Notes under the pieces: model-generated | Databases searched by the model: none | Told to the model about the DNA's origin: nothing | What the model saw: only the letters and a program-made list of their open reading frames with translations | Translations under genes and position numbers: made by a program | DNA from: Corticimicrobacter populi | GTDB taxonomy: Bacteria; Pseudomonadota; Gammaproteobacteria; Burkholderiales; Burkholderiaceae_B | Length of the DNA stretch: 64,000 nt | NCBI RefSeq assembly: GCF_003123725.1 | Contig: NZ_QETA01000009.1 | Span: 1-64,000 of the forward strand | Direction of reading: 5' to 3' | In this document: piece after piece, positions 56,245-64,000 of the stretch | How positions within the stretch are numbered: position 1 is the first letter of the stretch | Layout: the number at the start of each line of letters is the position of its first letter

Positions 56245-57129
56245 ATGACCGACACCGCAGCACAGCCCGTCGACGCACAACACACCTTCGGACAGAAACG
56301 CGCCCGCGCCATCTACGATCTTGGCCACAGCACCATTTTCTCGGCACGCAGCGATGCACGCTTTGCCTACTGCACCTATGTCCCACCACAACTCGACCTG
56401 GCAACCAACCCTCCCGAACTGGTCGTGGTCATGCACGGCACCGGTCGTGCCTTCACTGAATACCGCAACGCCTTTGCCAGCTTCGCCCGCTGGAACAACT
56501 GCATTATCCTGTGCCCGCTGTTCCCGGTCGGCGTCAACGGAGACGGCAACCGCGATGGTTTCAAGCAACTGCGCGAAGGAGAGATACGCTACGACGACAT
56601 CCTGCTGGACATGGTGGCCGAGGTCGGCGAGAAGTTCGGCTGCACCTTCCCGCGCTTTGCCCTGTTCGGCTACTCCGGCGGCGGCCAGTTTGCCAACCGC
56701 TTCTGCCTGCTGCACCCGACCCGCCTGTGGGCAGTCTCGATCGGCGCACCAGGTTCCGTCACGTTGCTGGACCCGTCCCAGGACTGGTGGGTTGGCACAC
56801 GCGACATGCATCAGCGCTTCGGCACCACACTGGATCTTGATGCCCTGCGCGCACTCCCGGTCCACATGATCGTCGGCAAGGCCGATATCGAAACCTGGGA
56901 AATCACCCACAAGGAAGGCGGCAAGTTCTTCATGCCGGGTGCCAACGACGCAGGCAAGACACGCCCGGAACGCCTGCAGTCGTTGCGGCACAGTTTCGAG
57001 CAGGCTGGCGTACAGGTCCATTTCGACATACTGGACAACGTGCCACACAACGGCCAGGCCTGCGTCGAGCCGGTGCAGGACTTCTTCGCGCAGGTCCTGC
57101 GCCAGATGCGACAGCCCGGTAGCGTCTGA
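56245..57129 (+). CDS. Alpha/beta hydrolase
   Basis: A 294-residue cytoplasmic alpha/beta hydrolase. VVVMHGTGRAF (60-70) forms the oxyanion region, and the nucleophile is S144 in FGYSGGGQF. D214 (GKADIE) and H268 (NVPHNG) complete a plausible triad. The start follows an A-rich stretch and the palindromic operator. It is the first gene of an operon with dppBCDF-type transporter genes (28 bases before the next start), so it probably processes the imported compound or peptide. Substrate unknown. Confidence 0.85.
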   Translation: MTDTAAQPVDAQHTFGQKRARAIYDLGHSTIFSARSDARFAYCTYVPPQLDLATNPPELVVVMHGTGRAFTEYRNAFASFARWNNCIILCPLFPVGVNGDGNRDGFKQLREGEIRYDDILLDMVAEVGEKFGCTFPRFALFGYSGGGQFANRFCLLHPTRLWAVSIGAPGSVTLLDPSQDWWVGTRDMHQRFGTTLDLDALRALPVHMIVGKADIETWEITHKEGGKFFMPGANDAGKTRPERLQSLRHSFEQAGVQVHFDILDNVPHNGQACVEPVQDFFAQVLRQMRQPGSV

Positions 57130-57157
57130 AACCCGATTGCCCTGACTGGAGCTCGCC

Positions 57158-58102
57158 ATGCTGCGCTTCGCCCTTGCCCGCATCATCATGTCGATTCCGA
57201 CACTGCTCATCGTGGCCGTATCGGTTTTCGTGCTGATCCGCCTTATTCCCGGCGACCCTGCACAACTGCTGCTGGGCGATCTGGCCGATCCGGTCAGCCT
57301 TGCCGACCTGCGTACCCGGCTGGGGCTGGACCAGAGCTGGCTGGCTCAGTTCGGCATCTGGTTCGGCCAGGTGATCCGGGGCGACCTGGGCACCTCAATC
57401 AATATGGGCGCACCGGTCCTGCCGCTCATCTGGGAACGCTTTACCGTCAGCGCCCAGATCGTGCTTTATGCCGTCTTCCTGGCCAGCCTGGTTGCCGTGC
57501 CTGCCGGTATGATCGCCGCCTGGCGCCAGAACCGTCCCACCGACCTCGTCCTGGTCGGCAGCGCCACCCTGCTGGTATCGATCCCGACATTCTGGCTGGG
57601 CCTGCTGCTGCTGATTTTATTCGGTCTGAAACTGGAATGGCTGCCAGTGGTCGGCTATGTCTCCATCAGCACCGACTGGAAGGCGGGCCTGCTATACCTG
57701 GCCATGCCCGTTCTGACCCTGTTCCTGCATGAGATCGGCGTACTGATCCGGATGTCGCGGGCCAGTACCCTGGAAATCCTGCGACTGGACTACATCACGC
57801 ACGCCCGGGCCAAGGGCCTGCCCGAGCATACGGTACTGATGCGCCATGCCTTCAAGAACGCCTTCGGCCCCACATGGACACTGATCGGCCTGGTGCTGGG
57901 CAACCTGCTCGGCGGCATTGCCGTAGTGGAAACAGTATTCACCATTCCCGGCCTGGGGCGGTTACTGGTCGATGCCATTTTCGCCCGAGACTATCCGGTG
58001 ATACAGGGCTGCCTGCTGTTCGTCGCCGTGATTTACGTACTGGTCAATCTCGTGATCGACCTGTGCTATCCGATTTTCGACCCGAGGGTGACCGCAGAAT
58101 GA
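57158..58102 (+). CDS. Peptide ABC transporter permease (DppB-like)
   Basis: A 314-residue permease of the dipeptide/oligopeptide/nickel class. It begins MLRFALARIIMSIPTLLIV, followed by RLIPGDPAQLLLG and the LRTRLGLDQ segment, both standard for DppB/OppB. The EAA loop is DYITHARAKGLPEHTVLMRHAFKNA, and IVVETVFTIPGLGRLLVDAI-like sequence closes the domain. It overlaps the DppC gene by 4 bases. Confidence 0.93.
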   Translation: MLRFALARIIMSIPTLLIVAVSVFVLIRLIPGDPAQLLLGDLADPVSLADLRTRLGLDQSWLAQFGIWFGQVIRGDLGTSINMGAPVLPLIWERFTVSAQIVLYAVFLASLVAVPAGMIAAWRQNRPTDLVLVGSATLLVSIPTFWLGLLLLILFGLKLEWLPVVGYVSISTDWKAGLLYLAMPVLTLFLHEIGVLIRMSRASTLEILRLDYITHARAKGLPEHTVLMRHAFKNAFGPTWTLIGLVLGNLLGGIAVVETVFTIPGLGRLLVDAIFARDYPVIQGCLLFVAVIYVLVNLVIDLCYPIFDPRVTAE

Positions 58103-59004
58103 AACGACAAAAAATCCCCCCACGCTTGTCGCTACGCTCCGGCGCTACCCCCCAAGGGGGTGCTTTTTGCCTTGGGGCGGCCCGGCGACAAAAAATCGCT
58201 CCCAACGCCCTGCTGGGTGGCCTGATCGTCGGCATCCTGCTCTGCGTGGCCCTGGTCAGCGCCTTCTGGACACCTCACGATCCGCTCAAGATCAACTTCG
58301 CCGCACGCCTGCAGCCTCCGAGCGGCGCGCACTGGCTGGGGGCCGACGAGTTTGGTCGCGACGAGCTGTCGCGGCTCATGGCGGCAGCCTCATCCAGCGT
58401 CTGGATCAGCTTGCTGACGGTATCGCTGTCCGTCATTGCCGGCACACTCATCGGCGTGCTGACCGGCTTTGTGCGGGGCTGGCTGGATCGCATCGTGATG
58501 GCGTTCAACAACGCCCTGCTGGCGTTTCCCGGCCTGCTGCTGGCGCTCGGACTGCTGGCTGTGGTCGGTGCCAACAAATATGGCATCGTCCTGGCCCTGG
58601 GCCTGGCTTATGTGCCTTCAGTCACCCGCATCGTGCGCGGCACCGTGCTGTCATTGCGAGAAAAGGAGTTCATCGAATCATCACGGGTCCTGGGCAACTC
58701 GGAGTTGTACACCATGTTCCGGCACGTCCTCCCCAACTGCGTGGCACCGCTGACCGTTCTGGCCACCTCCATGTTCGGCTGGGTCATTCTGGCGGAAAGC
58801 TCCCTGTCATTTCTCGGACTGGGCGTACCGCCCCCAGCCCCGACATGGGGCAACATGCTGGCCTCGGCACGCCCCTACCTGAGCAGCGCCACCTGGCTGT
58901 CAATCTTCCCGGGGCTCTGCATCGCCATCACGCTCCTGGGCGTCAACCTGCTGGGCGATGCGATACGGGACCACCTGGATCCACGCATGCGAGGCTCACG
59001 ATGA
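58099..59004 (+). CDS. Peptide ABC transporter permease (DppC-like) with REP-like insert
   Basis: A 301-residue permease. The core has the N-terminal helix (LLGGLIVGILLCVALVSAFW), then PPSGAHWLGADEFGRDELSRLM, the DppC signature, and the EAA loop (EFIESSRVLGNSELYTMFRHVLPN) with SSLSFLGLGVPPPAPTWGNML. The first 27 codons after MKRQKI come from an 81-bp repeat-like insertion (58105-58197 region) that keeps the frame; without it the protein would begin MKRQKIAPNALLGG. The extra residues are polar and basic and probably cytoplasmic, so function may be preserved. It overlaps both neighbours by 4 bases. Confidence 0.9.
   Translation: MKRQKIPPRLSLRSGATPQGGAFCLGAARRQKIAPNALLGGLIVGILLCVALVSAFWTPHDPLKINFAARLQPPSGAHWLGADEFGRDELSRLMAAASSSVWISLLTVSLSVIAGTLIGVLTGFVRGWLDRIVMAFNNALLAFPGLLLALGLLAVVGANKYGIVLALGLAYVPSVTRIVRGTVLSLREKEFIESSRVLGNSELYTMFRHVLPNCVAPLTVLATSMFGWVILAESSLSFLGLGVPPPAPTWGNMLASARPYLSSATWLSIFPGLCIAITLLGVNLLGDAIRDHLDPRMRGSR
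58105..58197. repeat. REP-like GC-rich palindromic element within dppC
   Basis: A 12-base direct repeat CGACAAAAAATC (58105-58116 and 58186-58197) brackets a GC-rich segment containing CCCCCCAAGGGGG (58148-58160) and GCCTTGGGGCGG. The unit spacing is 81 bases. Similar CCCCCAAGGGGG-type elements are, from memory, scattered in Alcaligenaceae genomes, usually between genes. Confidence 0.65.
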
Positions 59005-60656
59005 ATACTGCACACACTTCCCTGGTCTCGGTACAGGGCCTGACACTGACCGTCGGCACCGGCGGCAGGGAAATCGTCTCCGATGTCTCGTTCGACATTG
59101 CCCCCGGCGAATTCGTCGGCATCGTCGGCGAATCCGGCAGCGGCAAGACACAGGCGGCCCGCGCCATCATGGGTCTGACACCCGCCCCGCTGGAAAGGGC
59201 GGCAGGCCGCATCCTGTTCGACGGACAGGATATTGCCCAGGCCTCGCCAGCCCGTCTGCGTAACCTGCGTGGTGCCCGTATCGGCATGGTGTTTCAGGAG
59301 CCTATGACCTCGCTCAACCCGTCCATGAGCATCGGCCGGCAACTGCTCGAAGGCCTGACATTGCATCGCCGCGATCTGAACCAGCAGGCTCGCCGCCAAC
59401 TGGTCCTGGAGATGCTGGCACGGGTCGGCATCCATGACCCGGAAGCCGCCATGCAAGCCTGGCCGCACGAATTCTCCGGCGGCATGCGCCAGCGCATGAT
59501 GCTGGCCTCGGTCATGCTGCTCAAACCCGCTCTGCTGATCGCCGACGAGCCGACCACAGCACTCGATGCCGTAGTCCAGCGTGATGTGCTGGAGCTGATG
59601 GTCTCGCTCACCCGCGAATACCATACTGCCGTTTTGATGATCAGCCACGATCTCCCCATGGTGGCCCGCTACACGAACCGGATCGTGGTCATGCAGCACG
59701 GACACGTCGTCGAGTCAGGAGCCACAGCCGACCTGCTATCCAGGCCCGCTCATCCATACACGCGCAAGCTGCTGGCCGCCATGCCTTTTCGCCCGCCAGC
59801 CCGCACCCGCCCCCCCGCTGAGCCACTGGTCAGGATACGGGATCTGGTAGTGGAATATCCTGGTCGCCCGCGCCTGTTTTCCAGAACCGAACCCAAGCGT
59901 GTCCTCAAGGGTATCGACCTCAACATCCACCCAGGTGAAGTCGTCGCCGTGGTGGGGGGATCCGGATCAGGGAAAACCACGCTGGGACGCACCATCGCCG
60001 GCCTGCTGGAACCCACCTCCGGCACGCTGTTGTTCAACGGCCAGACCATCGCTCGCAATACGCCACACTGGCGTCAGTACCGCCTCGATTGCCAGATGGT
60101 GTTCCAGGATCCCTATTCATCTCTCAATCCGCGCATGACCATCGGTCAACTGGTCGGCGAAGGCTTGCGTCACCAGACCGACATGACGCCTGCCAGCCGC
60201 CTGCGCCGAATCCACGAAGTACTGGAAGAAGTCGGTCTTGAAAGTCGCTATGCCAGCCACTACCCGCACGAACTCTCGGGGGGGCAGCGCCAACGCGTCG
60301 CGATTGCACGGGCGGTGGTACGGCGTCCGGCATTCGTCATCGCCGACGAACCCGTTTCCGCCCTCGATGTGACGGTGCGGGCACAGGTGCTTGCCCTGTT
60401 TGCAGACCTGCAGCAAAAGCATGGTTTCTCCTGCCTGTTCATCAGCCACGACCTTGGTGTAGTGGAACAGGTCGCCGATCAGGTCATCGTAATGCAACAG
60501 GGAGAAATCGTCGAGGCCGGCTCTCGCGACGAGGTCTTCGACACGCCCCGTCACGCCTATACGCGCACCCTGCTGTCAGCCATTCCGGCACTAGAGCAGA
60601 CGCCGGAGGGAGGTGTGCGTCTCAAATGGCGCACAGGCCAGCCGGTAGAGACCTGA
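59001..60656 (+). CDS. Peptide ABC transporter, fused double ATPase (DppD-DppF)
   Basis: A 551-residue protein with two complete ATPase domains. Domain 1 (about 8-255): Walker A GESGSGKTQAARAI, FQEPMTSLNPSMSIG, FSGGMRQRMMLASVM, LLIADEPTTALD. Domain 2 (about 285-540): [56 protein letters not shown]. Each has the oligopeptide C-terminal tail (HPYTRKLLAAMP, HAYTRTLLSAIP). The fusion replaces separate DppD and DppF subunits. Its ATG overlaps dppC by 4 bases. It probably dimerises internally and drives the DppB-DppC pore. Confidence 0.94.
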   Translation: MNTAHTSLVSVQGLTLTVGTGGREIVSDVSFDIAPGEFVGIVGESGSGKTQAARAIMGLTPAPLERAAGRILFDGQDIAQASPARLRNLRGARIGMVFQEPMTSLNPSMSIGRQLLEGLTLHRRDLNQQARRQLVLEMLARVGIHDPEAAMQAWPHEFSGGMRQRMMLASVMLLKPALLIADEPTTALDAVVQRDVLELMVSLTREYHTAVLMISHDLPMVARYTNRIVVMQHGHVVESGATADLLSRPAHPYTRKLLAAMPFRPPARTRPPAEPLVRIRDLVVEYPGRPRLFSRTEPKRVLKGIDLNIHPGEVVAVVGGSGSGKTTLGRTIAGLLEPTSGTLLFNGQTIARNTPHWRQYRLDCQMVFQDPYSSLNPRMTIGQLVGEGLRHQTDMTPASRLRRIHEVLEEVGLESRYASHYPHELSGGQRQRVAIARAVVRRPAFVIADEPVSALDVTVRAQVLALFADLQQKHGFSCLFISHDLGVVEQVADQVIVMQQGEIVEAGSRDEVFDTPRHAYTRTLLSAIPALEQTPEGGVRLKWRTGQPVET

Positions 60657-60807
60657 GTGGCGGCCAGCCAGGCATGACCGATCCTTTGATGCCGTAAAAT
60701 CACCTGCTCTGCCCGGAAGGGCAGGCATGTACGACCGGATTCGCCATGAAGCCCACTTGGCACGCATCCCATCATGCATGTCGACTCACCACCCTGTGGA
60801 GCTGCTC

Positions 60808-61431
60808 ATGGCACGTCATCGATCCGTTTCCTCCCCTGACCTTGTCGACCGCATCGCACAGGATATCCAGTGCGGCCATTACGGCCCTGGCAGCTGGCTC
60901 AAGCAGATCGACCTGCAGACCCGTTATTCAGCCCCCCGGCCAGAGGTCCGCAAAGCGCTGGACCAACTGGCCCTCAAGCGACTGATCGAACATATCCCTA
61001 ATCGGGGATATCACGTCCATGTCCCGGACTCAGAGCGCCTGGACAAGATCCGAGATATACGTATCCTGCTCGAATGTGGTGCTGCAACCCAGGTAATCGA
61101 ACATATCACGCCCGCGCAAATCAACCAGATCCGGCAACTGGCGGAACGCTTTGCCGAACTGGTGGAGACCGGCACGCTCATGGAGCAGTACGAGGCCAAC
61201 CTGCGCTTTCATCGCGCGATCTACGCACTCTGTCCAAATGACGAACTGGTGCGTCTGATCCAGGAAATCCGCTCGGGTATGCCTTCCGCCCCCACCACGC
61301 AATGGCGCACGCATGCGCGCATTCTGCAGTCAGCCCAGGAGCATTTCGGCATCGTCGATGCCCTGGCCGCCGGCGACCTGCCACGACTGCAACAGCTGAT
61401 CGCCCAGCACATTTCCCAATCCGGCACCTGA
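60808..61431 (+). CDS. GntR-family regulator with FCD domain
   Basis: About 207 residues from the ATG at 60808, which follows TGGAG; upstream in-frame ATGs at 60727 and 60778 are less well supported. The N-terminal winged helix (LVDRIAQDIQCGHYGPGSWLKQIDL, RPEVRKALDQLALKRLIEHIPNRGYHV) is followed by the FadR-type FCD helical domain (ILLECGAATQVIEHITPAQI, NLRFHRAIYALCPNDELVRLI, HFGIVDALAAGDL). It sits between the transporter and binding-protein genes and probably binds the two palindromes at 56207 and 61514, releasing them when an acid or amino-acid ligand is present. Confidence 0.9.
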   Translation: MARHRSVSSPDLVDRIAQDIQCGHYGPGSWLKQIDLQTRYSAPRPEVRKALDQLALKRLIEHIPNRGYHVHVPDSERLDKIRDIRILLECGAATQVIEHITPAQINQIRQLAERFAELVETGTLMEQYEANLRFHRAIYALCPNDELVRLIQEIRSGMPSAPTTQWRTHARILQSAQEHFGIVDALAAGDLPRLQQLIAQHISQSGT

Positions 61432-61513
61432 AGAGGGAGTCGCCTGCTGCACGCCGCAGCAGGATCAGGGTAAGCACCGAGTGACGCACAACAGGGTTCG
61501 CTTCAGAATCATC

Positions 61514-61528
61514 AATATTGGCACCAAT
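61514..61528. promoter_or_regulatory. Palindromic operator, copy 2
   Basis: AATATTGGCACCAAT, identical to the copy at 56207-56221, ends 32 bases before the ATG of the binding-protein gene. This placement fits a repressor site overlapping its promoter. Confidence 0.7.
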
Positions 61529-61560
61529 AATGCTCCATATTGATCAGCAAGGAACCCTCC

Positions 61561-63102
61561 ATGACGATATCCCGGTCCATCCTGCACACCACACTGCTCT
61601 GCGCGGGTCTTGCCACTGCCCTGCCCGGCTGGGCGGCACCCCTTGTGATTGCCCAGCCTGCCGATATCCGCTCCACCAATCCAGGCGTGAACCGGGACAA
61701 TTCCACCGACGGTGTCATCCTTAACGTCATCGAGGGATTGGTCGGCTACCGTGCCGATGGCACCGTTGCCCCCCTGCTGGCGGAGTCCGTCGATATCTCG
61801 TCGGACGGCCTGACCTATACCTTCCGGCTACGACCCGACGTCAAGTTCCACAATGGCTCCCCGGTGACGTCAGCCGAAGTCCTGTGGAGCTGGAACCGTT
61901 ACATGGACCCGGCCACAGGCTGGCGCTGCCTCGGTGAGTTCGACGGTCGCAATGGCCTGAAAGTCACGGAAGTCAGCGCACCGGATGCATCCACCTTTGT
62001 CATGAAGACCGATCAAGCCTCTGCCCTGTTCCTGGACACGCTGGCTCGCACCGACTGCGGCATGACCGCCATCCTGCACCCCGATTCCGTTGCGGCCGAT
62101 GGCAGTTGGCTGACGCCCGTCGCCACAGGGCCGTATACCTTCGTCGACTGGAAGCGTGGCGAATACGTCACCTTGCGTGCCTTTACCGACTACCGTTCGC
62201 CCGGCACCGAAAAAAGCGATGGCTATGTCGGAGACAAAACCCCGCACGCCGAAGAAGTCCGCTTTCTGGTCGTGCCCGACTCGTCTGCGGCCAAGGCAGG
62301 ACTGCAATCGGGGGCGATTGACCTTGCCCAGGTCACGTTTGCCGACTATCTGGAACTGAAAGACAACCCGAACCTGGACGTTCTCATTCCTGGCGAAGCC
62401 ACCAAGCACAGTCTGCTGCTGCAGACCCGTGACCCGGTACTCCAGAACCAGAAGCTGCGACAGGCCATCGCCGCTTCGCTCGACATCAGCCAAATCGTCC
62501 AGGCAGCCAGCGAAGGGGTCGCCAACCAGACCAACCAGTCGGCAGTGCACCAACACTCGCCGTTCTACAGTGACACCCAGCGCAAGGGCTACAGCTACGA
62601 TCCTGCTCTGGCACAGCGCCTGCTTCAGGAGGCCGGCTACAAAGGCGAAAAAATCACGATCTATGCCAACAAGCGAGCGCATGTACCCAGCTACCAGGTC
62701 GCTATCATGGCGCAAGCCATGATGCAGGCTGCCGGCATCAATGCTCAAATAGAAGTCCTGGAATGGGCAACCCAGCTCGACCGCTACAACCGGGGCAACT
62801 ATCAGATCAGTTCATTCACCTATTCGTCGAGGCTGGATCCCAGCCTGAGCTATGAGCAGTTTGCCGGCGACAAGGACCAGCAATCCCGCAAAGTCTGGGA
62901 GAATCCGGAAGCGCTGGAGCTGATCGAGGCGTCGATGCGTGAGTTCGACCCGACCAAGCGGCAGGTGCTCTTCGATCAGTTGCACGAAAAGATGCTCGAT
63001 GACGTGCCGCTGATCATTCTGTTCAACGGTGCAACGGCATGGGGCCAGAAAAAAGGCCTCGATCACGTCACTGTATGGGAAGGCAAACCGCTGCTCTGGT
63101 AA
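61561..63102 (+). CDS. ABC transporter substrate-binding protein, family 5
   Basis: A 513-residue periplasmic protein with signal peptide (LLCAGLATALPGWA). SBP_bac_5 features: LVIAQPADIRSTNPGVNRDN, VGYRADGTVAPLLAESVDIS, YTFRLRPDVKFHNGSPVTSAEV, ATGPYTFVDWKRGEYV, QNQKLRQAIAASLDISQIV and YDPALAQRLLQEAGYKG. Family 5 proteins bind di/oligopeptides or related ligands. AAGGAA precedes the ATG at 61561, and the second operator lies just upstream. It serves the DppB-DppC-DppDF transporter encoded on the other side of the regulator. Confidence 0.93.
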   Translation: MTISRSILHTTLLCAGLATALPGWAAPLVIAQPADIRSTNPGVNRDNSTDGVILNVIEGLVGYRADGTVAPLLAESVDISSDGLTYTFRLRPDVKFHNGSPVTSAEVLWSWNRYMDPATGWRCLGEFDGRNGLKVTEVSAPDASTFVMKTDQASALFLDTLARTDCGMTAILHPDSVAADGSWLTPVATGPYTFVDWKRGEYVTLRAFTDYRSPGTEKSDGYVGDKTPHAEEVRFLVVPDSSAAKAGLQSGAIDLAQVTFADYLELKDNPNLDVLIPGEATKHSLLLQTRDPVLQNQKLRQAIAASLDISQIVQAASEGVANQTNQSAVHQHSPFYSDTQRKGYSYDPALAQRLLQEAGYKGEKITIYANKRAHVPSYQVAIMAQAMMQAAGINAQIEVLEWATQLDRYNRGNYQISSFTYSSRLDPSLSYEQFAGDKDQQSRKVWENPEALELIEASMREFDPTKRQVLFDQLHEKMLDDVPLIILFNGATAWGQKKGLDHVTVWEGKPLLW

Positions 63103-63132
63103 GCCCCTGATGATTCGTACTGCATAATCAAA

Positions 63133-63172
63133 AAAAGACCCCGCACCTCATATATGAAGTGCGGGGTCTTTT
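63133..63172. terminator. Bidirectional intrinsic terminator
   Basis: AAAAGACCCCGCAC (63133-63146) pairs perfectly with GTGCGGGGTCTTTT (63159-63172); the loop contains the self-complementary TCATATATGA. It ends both convergent genes. Confidence 0.92.
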
Positions 63173-63215
63173 GACTGAGCACAGCACACATGCGGCCAGC
63201 CTGGCCGCACATGCC

Positions 63216-64000
63216 TCAGAGCACAACCGGATCTGCGTCCAGGCTATAGCGTGTGAATGTTCTGTTCAATGCAGGCAGCGGCGCGGCTTCCAGGATGCCC
63301 AGCGCCGGCTCCATGACCACCATGGCGACCGTGGCCGACAGATTGTGTCGACTTGCCGGGCGCGGAGGCCGGCAGACCGAATAGGGGGTACCGAAGTCAT
63401 CGAAGAGTGCCTGCTTCAGGTCCTCGCGAGTCAGCTGTGGCCGGGCATTCAGCAATCGGCGCACGCGCCAGTCCCGATAGGGACTCTCTGGCGTATTGGC
63501 ACGGCCCATATCGCGCAACTTGCATAGTGCAACCTCGCTGACCCAGTGATTGGCATGCACGATCAGGCCATCCTCTCCCGGATAGAGCGGAAACGCTTCG
63601 TTGGTCGAGCATTCGTAGTCCACCCCGAATCCCTCGGCCATACCCAGCATAATGTTGTTCGAGCAGGACTTGGGCGTAGACGACACTGCCTTCATGGCCA
63701 ACGCGAAATGCTGCTGCTCCAGCACCTTGCGCCGGATCAGCGAAAGTGGCACCCCTTCCTGTGTGAAATCGCGATCGGACTCCAGATAATTCGCTGTAAT
63801 CGAGATGCCGGCGCTGTTCAGCCCGCTACGCGCCAATCCACCCGCTTCCACGAAGGTCAGCATATCGGGGCCATCCTCTTGGCGCACGCGCAATACCACT
63901 GCAGTATCCACGCATTCGGCCCGCCAATCCCAGTTCTGCCCATGAATCAGATTGCCAGCCGCGGCACGTTCGGGCAGGATCAGTGCTCCCGTGCAACCAT
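63216..64000 (-). CDS. C45-family autoproteolytic acyltransferase/peptidase, partial (5' end outside window)
   Basis: The frame is open to the window edge and encodes 261 residues of the C-terminal part. It begins GCTGALILPERAAAGNLIHGQNWDW, the start of the mature C45 (penicillin acyltransferase-like, Ntn) domain, where the cysteine after glycine (codon 63993-63995) is the expected nucleophile freed by autocleavage. Further motifs: GGLARSGLNSAGISITANYL, STPKSCSNNIMLG, YECSTNEAFPLYPGEDGLIVHANHW and SYSVCRPPR-like ending. C45 enzymes hydrolyse or transfer acyl groups on small peptides and amides. It converges on the peptide binding-protein gene, suggesting breakdown of the imported substrate. 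Confidence 0.87.
   Translation of the reverse strand, partial: GCTGALILPERAAAGNLIHGQNWDWRAECVDTAVVLRVRQEDGPDMLTFVEAGGLARSGLNSAGISITANYLESDRDFTQEGVPLSLIRRKVLEQQHFALAMKAVSSTPKSCSNNIMLGMAEGFGVDYECSTNEAFPLYPGEDGLIVHANHWVSEVALCKLRDMGRANTPESPYRDWRVRRLLNARPQLTREDLKQALFDDFGTPYSVCRPPRPASRHNLSATVAMVVMEPALGILEAAPLPALNRTFTRYSLDADPVVL

Overview
The window is high-GC bacterial DNA with gene neighbourhoods typical of a betaproteobacterium of the Burkholderiales, most like Alcaligenaceae: argJ / DUF815 ATPase / Nudix-ThiE fusion; pilD-coaE-zapD; ftsEX-mutY; DUF3460-scpA; mreBCD-mrdA-rodA opposite gatCAB; and many TonB-dependent receptors. I do not assign a genus. No rRNA, tRNA or CRISPR array was seen.

Left end (1-8560). 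A visibly AT-richer accessory island starts with the tail of an IS3-family transposase. It carries a small VbhA-type antitoxin with an intact Fic-inhibition motif but no Fic partner, then a 1254-residue protein with a nuclease-like N-terminus and no recognisable NTPase motif. The island ends inside a remnant of a family 2A encapsulin shell gene, which has lost its N-terminal third, has a probable internal in-frame deletion, and is cut near its 3' end by a complete IS3-family element (5469-6661, TGGG target duplication). The cargo gene, a cysteine desulfurase with a 220-residue Pro/Ala-rich N-terminal extension, follows and is intact. Removing the IS on paper restores a shell reading frame that overlaps the cargo start.

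Core block (8680-16738): argJ, a DUF815 ATPase and a Nudix/ThiE fusion run rightward. They converge on a bipartite lipoate ligase (lplA plus a separate C-terminal domain protein), zapD, coaE and a short prepilin peptidase. A lipoprotein gene and panC follow.

Metal uptake block 1 (16759-21495, leftward): DUF2946-like protein, HMA metal chaperone, TonB siderophore-type receptor and a YddA/SbmA-type ABC protein. Next come DUF3460-scpA and a polar amino-acid ABC transporter (two permeases and an ATPase, no binding protein), then a divergent GGDEF-EAL protein, ftsE-ftsX-mutY and a cation diffusion facilitator.

Metal uptake block 2 (31647-35734): a PepSY membrane protein, a second TonB receptor and a second DUF2946-like protein, then a CPCC-type small protein. 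The cell-shape operon (rodA, mrdA, mreD, mreC, mreB) lies back to back with gatCAB. Metal uptake block 3 (45544-50981) has an MFS carrier, a methyltransferase and a FyuA-like receptor opposite a PchR/YbtA-like AraC regulator, with a Fur-like box between them.

Right end (51014-64000): an Aer-like receptor, pyrE, a CusF-like protein, glpK and a TSUP permease. A peptide-utilisation locus completes it: alpha/beta hydrolase, DppB, DppC, a fused DppD-DppF, a GntR/FCD regulator, a family 5 binding protein and a partial C45 peptidase. Two identical 15-bp palindromic sites precede the hydrolase gene and the binding-protein gene and are likely the regulator's operators. DppC carries an in-frame 81-bp REP-like insertion.
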